Assembly (NCBI GenBank): GCA_021018995.1
Contig: CM037590.1
Span: forward strand, 41,108,287-41,172,286
DNA: 64,000 nucleotides
Source: Chloranthus sessilifolius
Lineage: Eukaryota > Streptophyta > Magnoliopsida > Chloranthales > Chloranthaceae
Reading direction: 5' to 3'
Positions 49,305-64,000 of this stretch are shown here, piece by piece; position 1 is the first letter of the stretch, and the number at the start of each line of letters is the position of its first letter. The position numbers were made by a program, and so were the translations under genes. The notes below the pieces were generated by a model. That model was not told the origin of the DNA, searched no databases, and saw nothing but the letters and a program-made list of their open reading frames with translations.

Positions 49305-49391
49305 TGGAGCTGGCCATTTATGCAAGGATTGAAACTATAGGGCCGTTTCTGCAAATACGCAAACATATAGGGCCGAAAGTGCAAATTTCCC
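49305..49391 (-). repeat. right terminal inverted repeat of the MULE
   Basis: Reverse complement of 41329-41415; followed directly by the ATATATATA duplication. Confidence 0.9.
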
Positions 49392-50886
49392 ATATATATA
49401 TATAATAATTAGATAATTAAATTAAATAATATTTATACTTATTAAGTTATGATTTATCATGACCATCGATCGAAAGACTTTACAATATAATATACATAAG
49501 AACTTTGGTCATGATATTTAGAAAATAATCTTAAATTCGAATAGCCTTGATTCATTCAAAATTGAACCCGACTTGTTGCTCTATTTTGACCTCTAAAAAG
49601 TCAGATTCGTGAAATGGCTATTTCACACAAAGTTGTAAAGCTCGCTGTCTTCTTTCCAATGCCGCAAGAATCGCATTAATCCGAGGTCGGAATAAAAAGT
49701 TATGACCAAAATACCAAGACAGGTGCATCAATGGTCGCGAGGTCGGGTTCATGGACGTGAATTCGGGTTCGTAGCCGCAAGTTCGGACCCGAAACTTTAA
49801 GTTGGTGCAATCTATTATTTATGTAAATAAAATAAAAATATAATTTAACTTTTGGGCTTAATTAATTTTAAATAAATAATAATATAAACTTGCAACAATA
49901 ATATATATTATTATAGTCTTAGTAGAAGGATAAATTTATACTATATAGATTTAGAAATAAATAATATCAATATGATATTATGCCAATTAAGTCAATCTAT
50001 CAAATTTATAAGTATTAAAATTTAATTAATTTTACGTATAAAAGAAAAAGTAAACATATTAAATATACAGCCCTAATATAAGGTAGAATATTAATGGCTC
50101 AAACAACAGGGATTTTTGCAAAGAAAAGAGAAATAAGATAACCCAATTTACAAAATATATTACTTTCAAGCGAAAGCATACATTAAATATATAAATCTAT
50201 TAATTTATAAGATATTTGGATTTAAATAAGATTTTAAACCCGTCGATCTTGTGATCGAGCGCATCTCTACGGAAAATCTGAGAAAAACGAGATAGATTGA
50301 TGGGTACCCACCTCTTGAAGCGTGAGCGGAATATCAACGGCGATTCGGGTTGAAAAAGGTCGATTCGCAAGGCATCGGCACCGCTAGGTCTCGAGAGAGA
50401 GTAATTTGTTATTATTGAGAGGAGAGACCTGGTAACGTTTTATTTATAATGGTATAAAATTTTAGGTCAACTCTAATTAACACTTTTCGTGGGAGATTTA
50501 ATAGAATAGGAGATTTTTACATGGAATAAGAATTCATACGTAACTTGGATAGCTTGAGAAAAGGTTTCGTTCCAGCGTTTTGCATAAGCACCAAACCAAT
50601 TGGTGTTTCTCTCCCGAAATTACAATTATACCCTTTGACTTGCTTGATTAGTTAAAATGGGTATAACTTTTTATATTCTTGTCAGAAATCGTCAAATTAT
50701 ATATCGTTGGAATCGTATCGATGAGCACTTCGCAATGAGTCTAATTTTGATATGGGAAAAATTAGAAATTTTCTATTTTAAAAGGTGGGTTTCGATTCTG
50801 ATGTGGAGCGTTAGCACAGTACATAGTGTGGTGCATCATCTAACACCGTTAAAATAAAATCTAAAAATCTGGGTTGTTATAGTGTC

Positions 50887-51089
50887 ACTGTGTCACTTAT
50901 ACAGAATTGATGACCTGATCATCATTGTTAGTGACCTTAGCAATCCCTTAATACAAGCTCTTCCCACAATTAGTGTAATCTCCTTTTCTTTGTCTTTTTT
51001 GTTTAAAAAAATTAGGCAAACTGGGCTTAAAAGATTGAACCCGAGCCATAAGTGTGCTGGCTTGCCATAGAAATAATCTAAATTTTTAT
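50887..51089. other. intergenic DNA with a possible SINE remnant
   Basis: On the minus strand GGCTCGGGTTCAATC near 51035 resembles a box B with flanking tRNA-like text; too degraded for a firm call. Confidence 0.3.
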
Positions 51090-52531
51090 TGCCATAAAAC
51101 TTTTTCGTCTCTCTGAAAAAGCTCAACCACATAAGAAGTGATGCTCATGAAAGTGGTTGATTCAGTTCGGCACCTCACCCATCCCTATCCTCTATTGCAA
51201 AATTCTTTGAATTAATTAAACTTTTTTGAATAGCAGCCTTTTGAATTTTTTGCTAAATGTTCGTTTGATTTGACAATTTTTTGAATTTTTTCTCAAACTA
51301 TTTCAGATTTGATGAAATATTTTGAATGTATATCATTGTAATACATACTTTAATTATAATTCGTATTATCTTTCGATAATTGTAAATTATTAATACATGT
51401 AAACTCTGAAATGTTTTATGATCCGTGATTTTTTTTTTTTTGAAATTTTCTTGTATTTATCAAAATTAAATTGAACTGACAACTCACCGAATGATTGCCG
51501 AATTCGAACTTGATTACTATGTCGCTATTTATAACCAAAGGTAATCTGGCTTGATTCTATGTGTTATTTTGACCAATTATCACTAAAAAAAGAAAATAAG
51601 AAGTAAACTACAATATCTAATGCTACATTTTTTCTGCCAGCTTTTGATAACGACTCCATCCATTACCATATAATTATATAAGTAGGTAGACTTCCTAAAT
51701 AAAAGATATATTAAAATGGTGTATTAAGATTATTTCTTTAGTTGCTAATTTAATAAAAGGAAGCTCAATAGGTCTTTAGAAAGTGACTGGTACTTATGAT
51801 GTGAGGGTGTTGCATTTTTCCGAGGACTTAGTCGAGTGCTCTAAAGAGATCGGATAGCCCATTAAATAAATAAGAGGTATGTCAGAGAATCTTTTTTATA
51901 TGATGTTATATGATGTTGATGTATGTTGTTGATTCTGGTTACTCTTAGGAGGAGTAAGTAGCATCATACTCCACATTTAAAATCTAACATGGTGTCTAAA
52001 TAATTTTATGCCATTAAAATTAAAACTTTTATTTTGCATCATTGTGATTTATCACTATATATGTCATGTGGTGTACATCATCTATCATTGGAACATGTCT
52101 TAACCCAAAGAAACATGCCCTACAAATGAATGTGACTATTTGATTGATGAACTTTAATTTCAACAATTAAAGTCGAAAATAACGGTTGATGGTTTAAATC
52201 TCCTTAAAACACTATTTTTGGGTCACTTGCACTTCAATGTATGATCTACTATTTTGATGGTATGGATCACTCACATCTTAAATCATTGATGGTGTAAGAT
52301 CATTGACACACCATTTGGTGTTCAAATGACGAACAGGGGTGTCAGGTTCAACTGAAATAACCACCTCCTTAATATATGTAAAAGTAAATAAATAAATAAA
52401 TAAATAAATTTTGCTAAATTGTGATAGCAAATCAACTTTTAACGTTCATTTTTCATATAGTTGACTCTATTATCTGTACAATTTTATATGACTTATTTAA
52501 TGTTCTTTTTAAAAGTGTTGTGATCATCGAG

Positions 52532-52571
52532 CCACTTCTTTGTGTCACCCGATCATGTGATCGAGTGACAC
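52532..52571. repeat. hairpin-forming inverted repeat
   Basis: GTGTCACCCGATCA and TGATCGAGTGACAC can pair with one bulge. A diverged relative of the region lies about 190 bp downstream (near 52730). Too isolated to assign to a family. Confidence 0.5.
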
Positions 52572-53397
52572 GTGGTGCTCAGCTAAAGCGGGACCAAGTA
52601 AGTTGCATGGCCCTTAGTACCAGGTTACCCTAAATTTAAATGAGCAAATTGTCACCATTAATCGTACAATTTCATCTATTGTTTTATTTTTATTTTTTAT
52701 AATAGTTATAATCATCAAGCCGCTCTTTTATATGGCACTCAAATTATATAATTAGATGTCACATGACAATAAACTAATATAGGACGAGGTAAGTTACTTC
52801 ATGATTGATACAGGGACATTTATCTTTAAATTTATAAATTTATAGAAGACAATTGGGGTGTTTTAGTAAAACCACCTCCTTAATTAGTATACACATGTAT
52901 TTACCAAGTGTAAGCTAAAGGCATTCCATTAGCCAATCATATGGAAATCTTAATAAAATATGTCCCCTGCAAGGTCTTTGTCAAGCGAGACCCAAATACG
53001 CTTTTAGGCATTTAACATTTTAGTATAGATGAACGGCTAAAAATTGTCGTAATAACCTAATAACCGGAGCTAGTTAAAATCTGGACGGTTAATTTTGTTT
53101 CCATTGGATTGTGACAAAAACGCATGTCTCGTTGGGGGACCCTAACCAAAGCAGTTGACGGAAAGAAATGTGAGAAAGGGAATACTTATTATTTTTGTAA
53201 TTTCGAAAACTAATAAGTGATGGGGATCCACAGTAATATTAGTTTTGTCTCTAGTTGTCACTTGGCACAAAGCTGCGTCATCTACCATCGACGGGCCGAC
53301 ATCTCTCTTTTCAACTATCTAAATTTAAATTTAAAAAACTGATAGCTATATTTAGTGAAGATTCTTCCACTGCAATTAATGGTTCCACATCTAACTA

Positions 53398-53710
53398 AGT
53401 TGACTGCCTTGAAATTGATGACGGAGATCGTCTTTGTTCTTAATCCTTTCTTCCACTTATATTTTTTTTAAAGTTAGTTTTTTTAGATCTTTGACTTGTA
53501 ACCACCTATCAAAAGGTGAGTGTTGATTTCACGTGACGTACATCCATGATCTCAGTGTAGCATGAGTAGTATCTTGAGTCACTTTTAAGAAAGTATTCTA
53601 CATGAAATCAATATTTGAGTGTCTGATTGATAGTTCATGATCTCAAAATTATTTTGTGGATGGTTGCGACCGAAAAAAAAAATTTGTAATCTTATTCAAG
53701 GCAGCAGTTG
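53398..53710. repeat. foldback MITE copy
   Basis: Left arm GACTGCCTTGAAATTGATG and right arm AATCTTATTCAAGGCAGCAG are inverted. Inner blocks GTTGATTTCACGTGACGTAC and CTACATGAAATCAATATTTG are also inverted. Confidence 0.55.
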
Positions 53711-54610
53711 ATAGCACTAATGGTAGATCCATCAGTTGCTCGACCCCAAAAAATGGCAATCCATGAAAAAGGGGATACAATAATGAGTTGACCTCAAATA
53801 GCAAACAAGGATTAAATGTCGGTTTTGATATTGGTTTTGGGGCTTACCGAAACTGAAAATTTGATCAAAATTTCGGTATTTTGTCCAAAGTTTTAGCACC
53901 CAGATATTTTCGGTCCTAAACATATATATTTTGTTTGGTAAAAAGTGAAAATATAGCAAGAGTTTAGGTGAAAATAGCAAGAGTTTAGCTAATAATATAA
54001 TAAGATTTTAGCTTTTAGCCCATAATAATAAGTGTTTAGCCGATAATATAATAAAATTTTATCGAGAGTTTTACAAGTGTTTAACATTTAGCTGATAAGA
54101 TTAATAGTTTAGCAAATATTTAATCGCTTATAGCAAAATTTTAGCCGAAAATATAACTTCTCATAAAAAGTGTTGATAACCTAAAGTTACCGTTTTGGGC
54201 AAGCCCAAAACTACTATAACAGCCTACAATTTGAGACCAACAATTACGTGGCCCGATACAAGTTGATGGCCAGACTTGCATTGCTGGGACTCATTGCCCT
54301 TGCATCGGGTCACGTAAGCAGGCCATTGAAAGAGATGCTCTTTGAGGCCCAACACATACCACTGTCCATGAAAAAATGCAAAGAAACGCGACCCTTCCTT
54401 TAGATCTCTGACTCACTTCTCTGTTATTCGTTCTCGACTATCTTCTCGAGATCCCCGTCAAAATGAAAAAAGCATAAAAGTAATAAGAAAACATTTATTC
54501 GCACAAATATGTATTCTTCTCATTCATCAATCAGGAATCACTAGAAAGTTTTCATTATTTAAGTCTCACCACCCATCCCTAGAAGCGCCTTAATTGCCTA
54601 CCACCGCACT

Positions 54611-55049
54611 TCTAGTTAAATCTAATCAATCCTGGTGATCCAGTGCCAGTCCTTCCGTACTGTAGAAAATGGTGCGGTAATGGAACTTTCCAATCTTAAA
54701 CCAGTCATGCGTTGGCCTGGCCTACTTCGAAGATGGTCAAAGTCCATGAATCACATTGATCCAACCATCATGGATATTTAGTCGTAGCACATGCCATCGT
54801 GATCGATCAGACCTTTCCACATGTCGGGGTACAATTATGCCTATTACAATCGAGCTAAAATCTGTGATGATCAAATTAATCAATTTAGCTTCCAGCTGTT
54901 CAAAGAATTTTCATGCAACAGATAGAAAAAGTTGTTGCTGATAATGATATCAGCCGTCCATTTCAAAAGTCAAGATCAGATACAATAAAGAAGTAGTACA
55001 CCACTCATTGGGTGGCATAGAAGTGCACATGGTGATGCAGTGTGGCATC
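54611..55049. other. unique-looking intergenic DNA
   Basis: Slightly GC-richer than its surroundings. No reading frame longer than about 60 codons, and none with a recognisable product. Confidence 0.4.
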
Positions 55050-55582
55050 TAGGGCTGTCAAGGGACTGGGCTAGGGCCGAGCCTCCCTAAAATTAAACTT
55101 GGCCGTAACTTTTGATATGCCCAGTCCTAGCCCTAACTTAGGTGAGTTGAAGCGAGCTTCGAGCTTTATTAGTTATGGCTATTTTTTAATACTTCATATA
55201 TAACAAATTTGGTTATAAATTTTTTTCATTAAAAATAAAGAAAAATGTTTCAAACGAGAAAATAGAAAATTTTAAGATCTCTCTTTATAAATATTAAATT
55301 TATTAAAATAGTGTTACAATTATCTACTCCAAAAATCTAATGGAAATATTGACTATTTTAATAATTTGATTGTAAATAATATTATATATATATATATTAA
55401 AAGAGACTGATGGGCCGGTCGGGCTTTTACATGTCAAGCCATTACCTGGCCCGACAGACAACGGGCATTTGGTTTCTAGGCCCTAGCCCTGCCCATTATA
55501 CCTCATTTTTAAGCCCTAGTCATAAGATTTTAGGGTCAGGCTAGGCAGGTTACGGGCCAGCCGGGCCCTATTGGCAACCTTA
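55050..55582. mobile_element. hAT-type MITE
   Basis: Ends TAGGGCTGTCAAGGGACTGG and CCCTATTGGCAACCTTA form imperfect inverted repeats of the common plant hAT-MITE type. Eight-bp flanks GTGGCATC (55042-55049) and GAAGCATC (55583-55590) match at 6 of 8. The interior is rich in GGGCCGG/CCGGCCC words. Confidence 0.65.
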
Positions 55583-55739
55583 GAAGCATCGCTTTCTTGC
55601 AAGATCCAAGATGATGAAATTTACATTTTATTTTAATGTGCCCAGCCGATCGGGAAGGATGACAAGAGCATTCATGTGGCGCCCAACCCAACAACCAAAA
55701 AGATCCAATATTCTAACTAGGCCAATCCAAATCCTGGAG

Positions 55740-55902
55740 CAAGGATCAAATTTTCGGGTTTCGTTTCGGTTTCGGAGGGGACCGAAACCGAAAATTTGGT
55801 CGAAAATTTCAATCTCATACGAAAAATGACCGAAATTTCGATCCCAAATTATCGTTTTGGTGGGGACCAAAACCGATAATTTCGGTCGAAATTTTGATCT
55901 TC
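55740..55902. mobile_element. foldback MITE 'GGATCAAAATTTCGG' family, TSD TCCTGGAG
   Basis: An 8-bp duplication TCCTGGAG lies at 55732-55739 and 55903-55910. Ends CAAGGATCAAATTTTCGG and CGAAATTTTGATCTTC are inverted. Same family as 34017-34230. Confidence 0.8.
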
Positions 55903-56007
55903 TCCTGGAGATCCTACATTTAAATTAAAGTATATTAATCACATGGATAGGGTCTTCTTCCAGTCAGGGCTCTCATTCATTGAATCTATTTACTTCGATC
56001 AAAGCGT

Positions 56008-56598
56008 TAGGGGTGTAAACGGGGTGGGGTTGGGGTTGGGTCAGCCTAGCGGGTTTTTTCAGACCCAACCTGCTAAGCGTCAAGTTCGGATTTAAGTGCT
56101 CAACCTATCGAGTTAGACCGGGTTGATTAGAATAGGTCATGTTCAAGTTAGCATAAACCCTGCCTCGGTACCTGTTTACTAGAAGATGATATATTTTTCA
56201 ATTGGTCCAAGTCAGGTCCTCAAGTAATTAATATATAGAATCCAAACCTTAAATACAGTTAAATAAAGTTTAGAGGCTAACACAGATCAAAATTTTGGCC
56301 GAAATGACCAAAATTTCGGCTGGAATTTTCAGTTTCAATCCCCACTGAAAAGATAATTTGGACCGAAATTTCGGTCATTTTTGTATGAGACCCAAATTTT
56401 GACAAAATTTTGGTTTTGATCCCCTTCGAAACCATAATGATACCTGAAATTTTGATCCTTGGAGGCTAACATGTCGAGTTAAGGTTCAAGTCAAGATTTA
56501 AAAGTTAACAGGTCAAATTTTAATTCAAATCAAGTGGTTAATAGGTTGGGTTCAAATTGGCCATAAATCCAATCGGATCAAACCCATTTGCAGCCTTA
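56008..56598. mobile_element. hAT-like MITE with a nested foldback MITE
   Basis: Ends TAGGGGTGTAAACGG and GCAGCCTTA, with inner inverse words GGTTGGGTC / ATCAAACCCATTTG, resemble hAT MITEs. The flanking duplication is not preserved. A second MITE occupies its middle. Confidence 0.5.
56283..56461. mobile_element. foldback MITE 'GGATCAAAATTTCGG' family, TSD GAGGCTAACA
   Basis: A perfect 10-bp duplication GAGGCTAACA lies at 56273-56282 and 56462-56471. Ends CAGATCAAAATTTTGGCC and TGAAATTTTGATCCTTG are inverted. Confidence 0.88.
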
Positions 56599-57177
56599 AA
56601 TAACATGAGATGCATATATAAAGATCCCCATGCAATTTCTTTCAAGGTCCCCACGCGGTGCGCGACTCACTCTCAGGGGTTCTGTCAATCGCTAGATACC
56701 AACTTTTTAGGTACGTAAGTACGATTGAAAGAAAATAAACAATTGCATTGGGAGTTGGGACCCACTCCCACCCAACGGATAAATTTTTAAAATGTCGGCA
56801 AGACAGTGAGCTAGAGGATCAGGGTTCGGTGGTTCACCACAAATTGAATTGACGGCTGCAAATGTTTCTAGACTTGTAGTTTAGATTAGATCTACAAAAT
56901 AATGTTATGCCCCCGTCCTTGTCAATCGACAACATGGTGACTGCTAAACCTATGCTCCTTAATTGGCTCATTGAATGGGTACACCGAACCATTTCGCAAA
57001 TCAATCAAGCAAAGTTGCTGATTGATTAATACTAACTATTGTATTTTATAACAAAGTTTTAACAAGTTTCGGAAGATTTAAATCTAAGACCTTATGAGTT
57101 TTAAATTTTACAGCCACTCATATGATCGTCTGTGTCCCTTTTATTGAATGCAAGTTTATATTATAAAATTAATAACA
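56599..57177. other. intergenic DNA, nothing recognised
   Basis: No gene or repeat that I can support between the hAT-like MITE and the MULE-type element. Confidence 0.4.
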
Positions 57178-57186
57178 TAAATTCAA

Positions 57187-58134
57187 GGGTTTATTGTAAA
57201 TACCCCTCATGCTATGCTGAAATTACATAAAGCCCCTCCAATTATGCCTATTTATACTACACCCCTTAATTTTATGTTTCCCTTATATATAAACCCTTGC
57301 CGTTAAACGGCAATTAAGTAGGTGTCATTTTTTATATTAAATGATGCTTTTGTCCTTATTGAACGGTATTTACGAAATTGTTATTATATTTTTTTCAATT
57401 TTGACCACATTTTTAATGGTGGATAAGTATCGGATTTTGCCCAAAATTTTTGGGTGGAACATGATTGATCTCCTATAAGTTGCAGTGTTACCAGATTTTC
57501 AGGTTAGGTGCCACATGGCGCTCACTTGGCTCATGAGTAGTGTGTCACCCAATTTTCGAGTTGGGTGCCACATAGCGCTCACTTAGCCCGTAAGTAAAGC
57601 TAAAATGCTATCCCGTTGGTAGGATCCCAATCCTATATATATATATAAAGGAGTCCCTCCATCAATACCATAATATTGAACGTTGTGCAAGGGCCCCGGA
57701 TCACATGCCACATGGCATATGATAAAGAAAATCATGTTTTGGGATTTCACGCGACATGGCATGTGATCTATAAAAAATAAAAATTGAGTGACATGATTTT
57801 TCCTTTTAAAGTTCACACCAACCCAGCCAAGACCCGATCCATAAGCCAATCTGGTGACACACTACCCACGAGCTAAGTCAGACCTTGTGGCACCCAACCC
57901 GAAAATTGGGTGACATTGCAACTTAGAAGAGATAAGTATTGTTCCACTCAATAGAGTTGGGCAAGATCCAATATTTATCCATCATTAAAAAGGCGATCAA
58001 AGTTGAGAAAACTACAATGACAATGACGCCTAATTTAGGGGGGATATGTAAAGGAAACATAAAAGTAGGAGTGCATACCTAGAGAGTTTTTATGCAATTT
58101 CAGCATAACACAGGAGGTTATTTGCAAAAAACTC
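57187..58134. mobile_element. non-autonomous MULE with long inverted arms, TSD TAAATTCAA
   Basis: A perfect 9-bp duplication TAAATTCAA lies at 57178-57186 and 58135-58143. Arms of more than 300 bp are inverted copies: TATGCTGAAATTACATAA against the complement of TTATGCAATTTCAGCATA, TTTTTAATGGTGGATAAGTA, AAGTTGCARTGTYACC, and TTTTCRGGTTRGGTGCCACA. The short centre includes a TA run. Non-coding. Length and TSD are Mutator-type. Confidence 0.85.
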
Positions 58135-58544
58135 TAAATTCAAACTCATTTTATCCCAAGCGAATTGGGTTCGCTTGATAGTAGCTAATTGTGAATTGCA
58201 ACCCATAATTTGAATCAAGCGAACTAACGAACTAAAATACCTTTGGACTAAACCAGGAAGAGAAAAAAAATTAGAAAATGGTGAATAGGATTAAGTTTGA
58301 TTCCACAGTTTTAGGAGGCTTTGTATAATCCAGGTAAAGATAGAGGATACTTACTGGTGAATGAGACCCTAACCCGTGTGGTCAGAGATGTCTGATCACC
58401 ATCATTTGGTTTATCCTTTTGATGTATTTAACATGAATGACAAAAACTGGATTGTGCCACAGTACCATTGTCGGATGTTCACCCAACGGTGGTGATCCAA
58501 TAGATTGCCATCGTATATGATAATGAGAAGGGTGAATCATAGAA

Positions 58545-58872
58545 GCATTCCCCTCATAGCAGAGTTCACCTGCTTTAGTTGGATTCCATTCTCTTTTCTA
58601 ACTCTTTACAAATGAGGATTTACCTCCTCTAATAGCAACCTCCCTGCTCTCTACTAACTTCCCACCAGAGCAAATAAAATCTGCTCTAACAAGAAGTAGA
58701 GAGGAGGGTAGAACTGGTGTATAGGTAAATCTTGTATAAAATTTTGCTATGTAAGGAGTTATCAAGGAGAAGGGATACCTGCTAAAGCAAGTAGCATGAA
58801 GTTAGCAAAGAGGATGGGAACCTGCTAAACCAAGTGAGCTTTTTGTTTTGACAGGCTGGCAGAGCTATGCCA
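58545..58872. repeat. foldback element, copy 2
   Basis: Matches 32379-32735 over most of its length, including GAGCAAATAAAATCTGCTCT, GTTATCAAGGAGA and AGAGCTATGCCATTC. Left end poorly preserved. Confidence 0.6.
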
Positions 58873-60063
58873 TTCACAACCTTAATGAACATGATAGTTT
58901 GGAGGATGATCTAATTAAGCATCAAGCATATATCCTTGACCAGGGTGCACAATCGAGTCGAGTCAGGCATATTGACCTATCAGGCAACCAAGTGGAATCC
59001 CTCACCAAATCTAAGGAAACCCATCAAGCTCTCCTGGTCTGAAAATGAAAGTGTTAAGTTCGGATGGGAATATTTTTGACAAATGGAACAACATCTAAGA
59101 CTTATTTGATCGATCATCTCCCACAAATAAGCAACCACTCAGATCAAGAGTTGGGAGGGTCAAGAGTAGAACTACTCTTTACCTTAGTTAAAGGTACTCT
59201 TCGAGTTAAAAATATAAAAATCAAAATAAATAAATAAAGGAAAAGAAGAGCAAAAGAAAAAAAATGCTGAAACTAAAGGTGCTTAGAAAAATGAACATTT
59301 TACTGCAAGTCGCACATTGAAACCATCTTCTAAACAACAGAAAATGCATATTCCACTTACGGGTTAATGTGTCGCCACCGACATTGGCTGTGGCTTGGAA
59401 GCGCCAACAGAATCTATCAAAAGTTGACATTTACAGATGTCCCGCCCCTTGAAAATATGTGAAAATTTTGACAAAATTCTCTCCCAAAAAAGGTACCACT
59501 TCATTAAATGGCCCCAATTAGAAAGCCTTGTTCATAGCCTCCATGCTTCCCCACACTTTGTGTTCCTCAGTTTGACTTGCTCAGCCAAGTTTTCGAAAAA
59601 TTAGGCATAAAAAGCTTGAAACCGAGTGCTACATTTTTGGACATCAGAAGTTTACATTGCTCCTGATTTAGATGGTTACAACTCATAATTCACATCGGTT
59701 GGAAAATTATCATCAATTAGAACTCAAGAAGCTGCTTTACATTGGTTAGAAAATTATCATCAATTAGAAAAATTCCAGCTTTGCCCATTTTGTTGATACA
59801 TGGCCATGAATTCCTCATCCACTGATTATTAAGAAAAAAGAATAATTTATATAATTATACTTTCTAAATATATGAGAACCGTTACACAAATTTTTAAGAG
59901 GGGGATTAAAACCTCTTAATGAAAAATCCATCTGTTATGATTGATGCCTATATAAGCACAGCATGGTCTAGGGAGAAATACACCTTGGATGGTACCCTTG
60001 ATGGATCAGACGAGCTCTGTAAGCGCCCACAAATCTAGCAACATGATCACCCTGTTGATCACG
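58873..60063. other. 3' flank of the peptidase gene
   Basis: Contains the probable 3' untranslated region just left of 60064. A partial tandem repeat of GAAAATTATCATCAATTAGA occurs at about 59701 and 59748. No other gene seen. Confidence 0.45.
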
Positions 60064-63840
<3,777 letters not shown>

Positions 63841-64000
63841 CTGCAGATTGTGCTACAAAATTAGATTCCGATGCAAATCATAATGATTGCTCCGTAAATA
63901 TCTAGCAGAAATATTTGAAGTCAAAAAAATAGATTCAACTAGCCATCAAAGAGATGAGAAAGACAAAGGCATCTGCAGCATAAAATATCGAGTTTATAGC

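Larger units (their letters stand above)
41329..49391. mobile_element. MULE (Mutator-like) DNA transposon with Ulp1 gene and transposase, 8.06 kb
   Basis: Terminal inverted repeats of about 87 bp (first 61 nearly identical: GGRAAATTTGCACTTTCGGC, then ATGTTTGCGTATTTGCAGAA, then CGGCCCTATAGTTTCAA) bound the element. The 9-bp ATATATATA on each side (41320-41328 and 49392-49400) fits a Mutator duplication, though it lies in a TA tract. Inside are two convergent genes: DUF1985/Ulp1 (plus strand) and MuDR transposase (minus strand). Four arrays of a 20-bp palindromic unit lie in their introns and between their 3' ends. MULEs carrying Ulp1-like proteases are a known plant class (for example Kaonashi-type). 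Both genes carry frameshifts and stops, so this copy is not autonomous. Confidence 0.9.
39513..50881. mobile_element. solo LTR of about 3.3 kb, interrupted by a MULE
   Basis: The outer ends TGTCACGACCC and GGGTTGTTATA are imperfect inverted repeats of the kind found at ends of some plant LTRs. A perfect 5-bp duplication GTGTC lies at 39508-39512 and 50882-50886. The flanks of the MULE (39513-41328 and 49401-50881) add up to about 3.3 kb, with no pol, primer-binding site or second LTR visible. The simplest reading is a solo LTR left by LTR-LTR recombination, probably from a Ty3/gypsy-type element. Non-coding fossil. Confidence 0.68.
51090..54610. repeat. duplicated block B' (second copy)
   Basis: Diverged copy of 33440-36510. 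It carries its own insertions: an AT-rich piece at about 51191-51530, a foldback MITE at 53398-53710, part of a 'GGATCAAAATTTCGG' MITE near 53817-53925, and irregular TTTAGCCGATAATATAATA-like repeats at 53950-54165. It ends with CACCCATCCCTAGAAGCGCC near 54590. Confidence 0.75.

Noticed and set aside
57583-57849. 88-codon minus-strand frame
   Set aside because: It lies in the centre and arm of the long-TIR MULE-type element and has no recognisable domain.

Overview
This is nuclear DNA of a flowering plant. It is AT-rich, carries intron-split genes at its two edges and is otherwise almost entirely transposable elements in various states of decay. I cannot fix the species from the sequence alone.

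Layout. (1) 99-2721, minus strand: the N-terminal seven exons of an O-fucosyltransferase family gene, whose 3' end lies beyond base 1. (2) 2722-11900: its upstream region, then a broken Ty1/copia element (4060-9508) inserted into a foldback MITE, a CACTA-type MITE (9961-10135) and a Harbinger-like element (10615-11622). (3) 11908-25670: an old minus-strand copia element split by a younger non-autonomous LTR element (16690-23540). (4) 25698-39500: MITEs, a SINE with a nested MITE, two TRIM elements, and the first part of a diverged duplication. Blocks A (29940-31960) and B (33440-36510) recur in the same order and orientation as A' (37386-39160) and B' (51090-54610).

(5) 39513-50881: a very long solo LTR (TSD GTGTC), split by a complete-looking but decayed 8.1-kb MULE DNA transposon (41329-49391, TIR about 87 bp, 9-bp TSD). 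The MULE has two convergent genes: a DUF1985/Ulp1-protease gene on the plus strand and a MuDR-type transposase gene on the minus strand. Its most striking feature is four arrays of a 20-bp unit made of two alternating 10-bp self-complementary blocks. Three arrays sit in predicted introns of the two genes and the fourth sits between their 3' ends. The longest runs 18 units without an indel.

(6) 55050-58134: hAT-like, Mutator-like and foldback MITEs, some nested, several with clear target-site duplications. (7) 60064-63840, minus strand: the last three exons of a prolyl-oligopeptidase (S9) family gene with the complete Ser-Asp-His triad. Its large introns are loaded with nested MITEs, microsatellites and a perfect 46-bp palindrome.

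The two host genes look intact as far as they go: every exon junction keeps phase and canonical GT/AG sites. Nothing between them looks like a working host gene.
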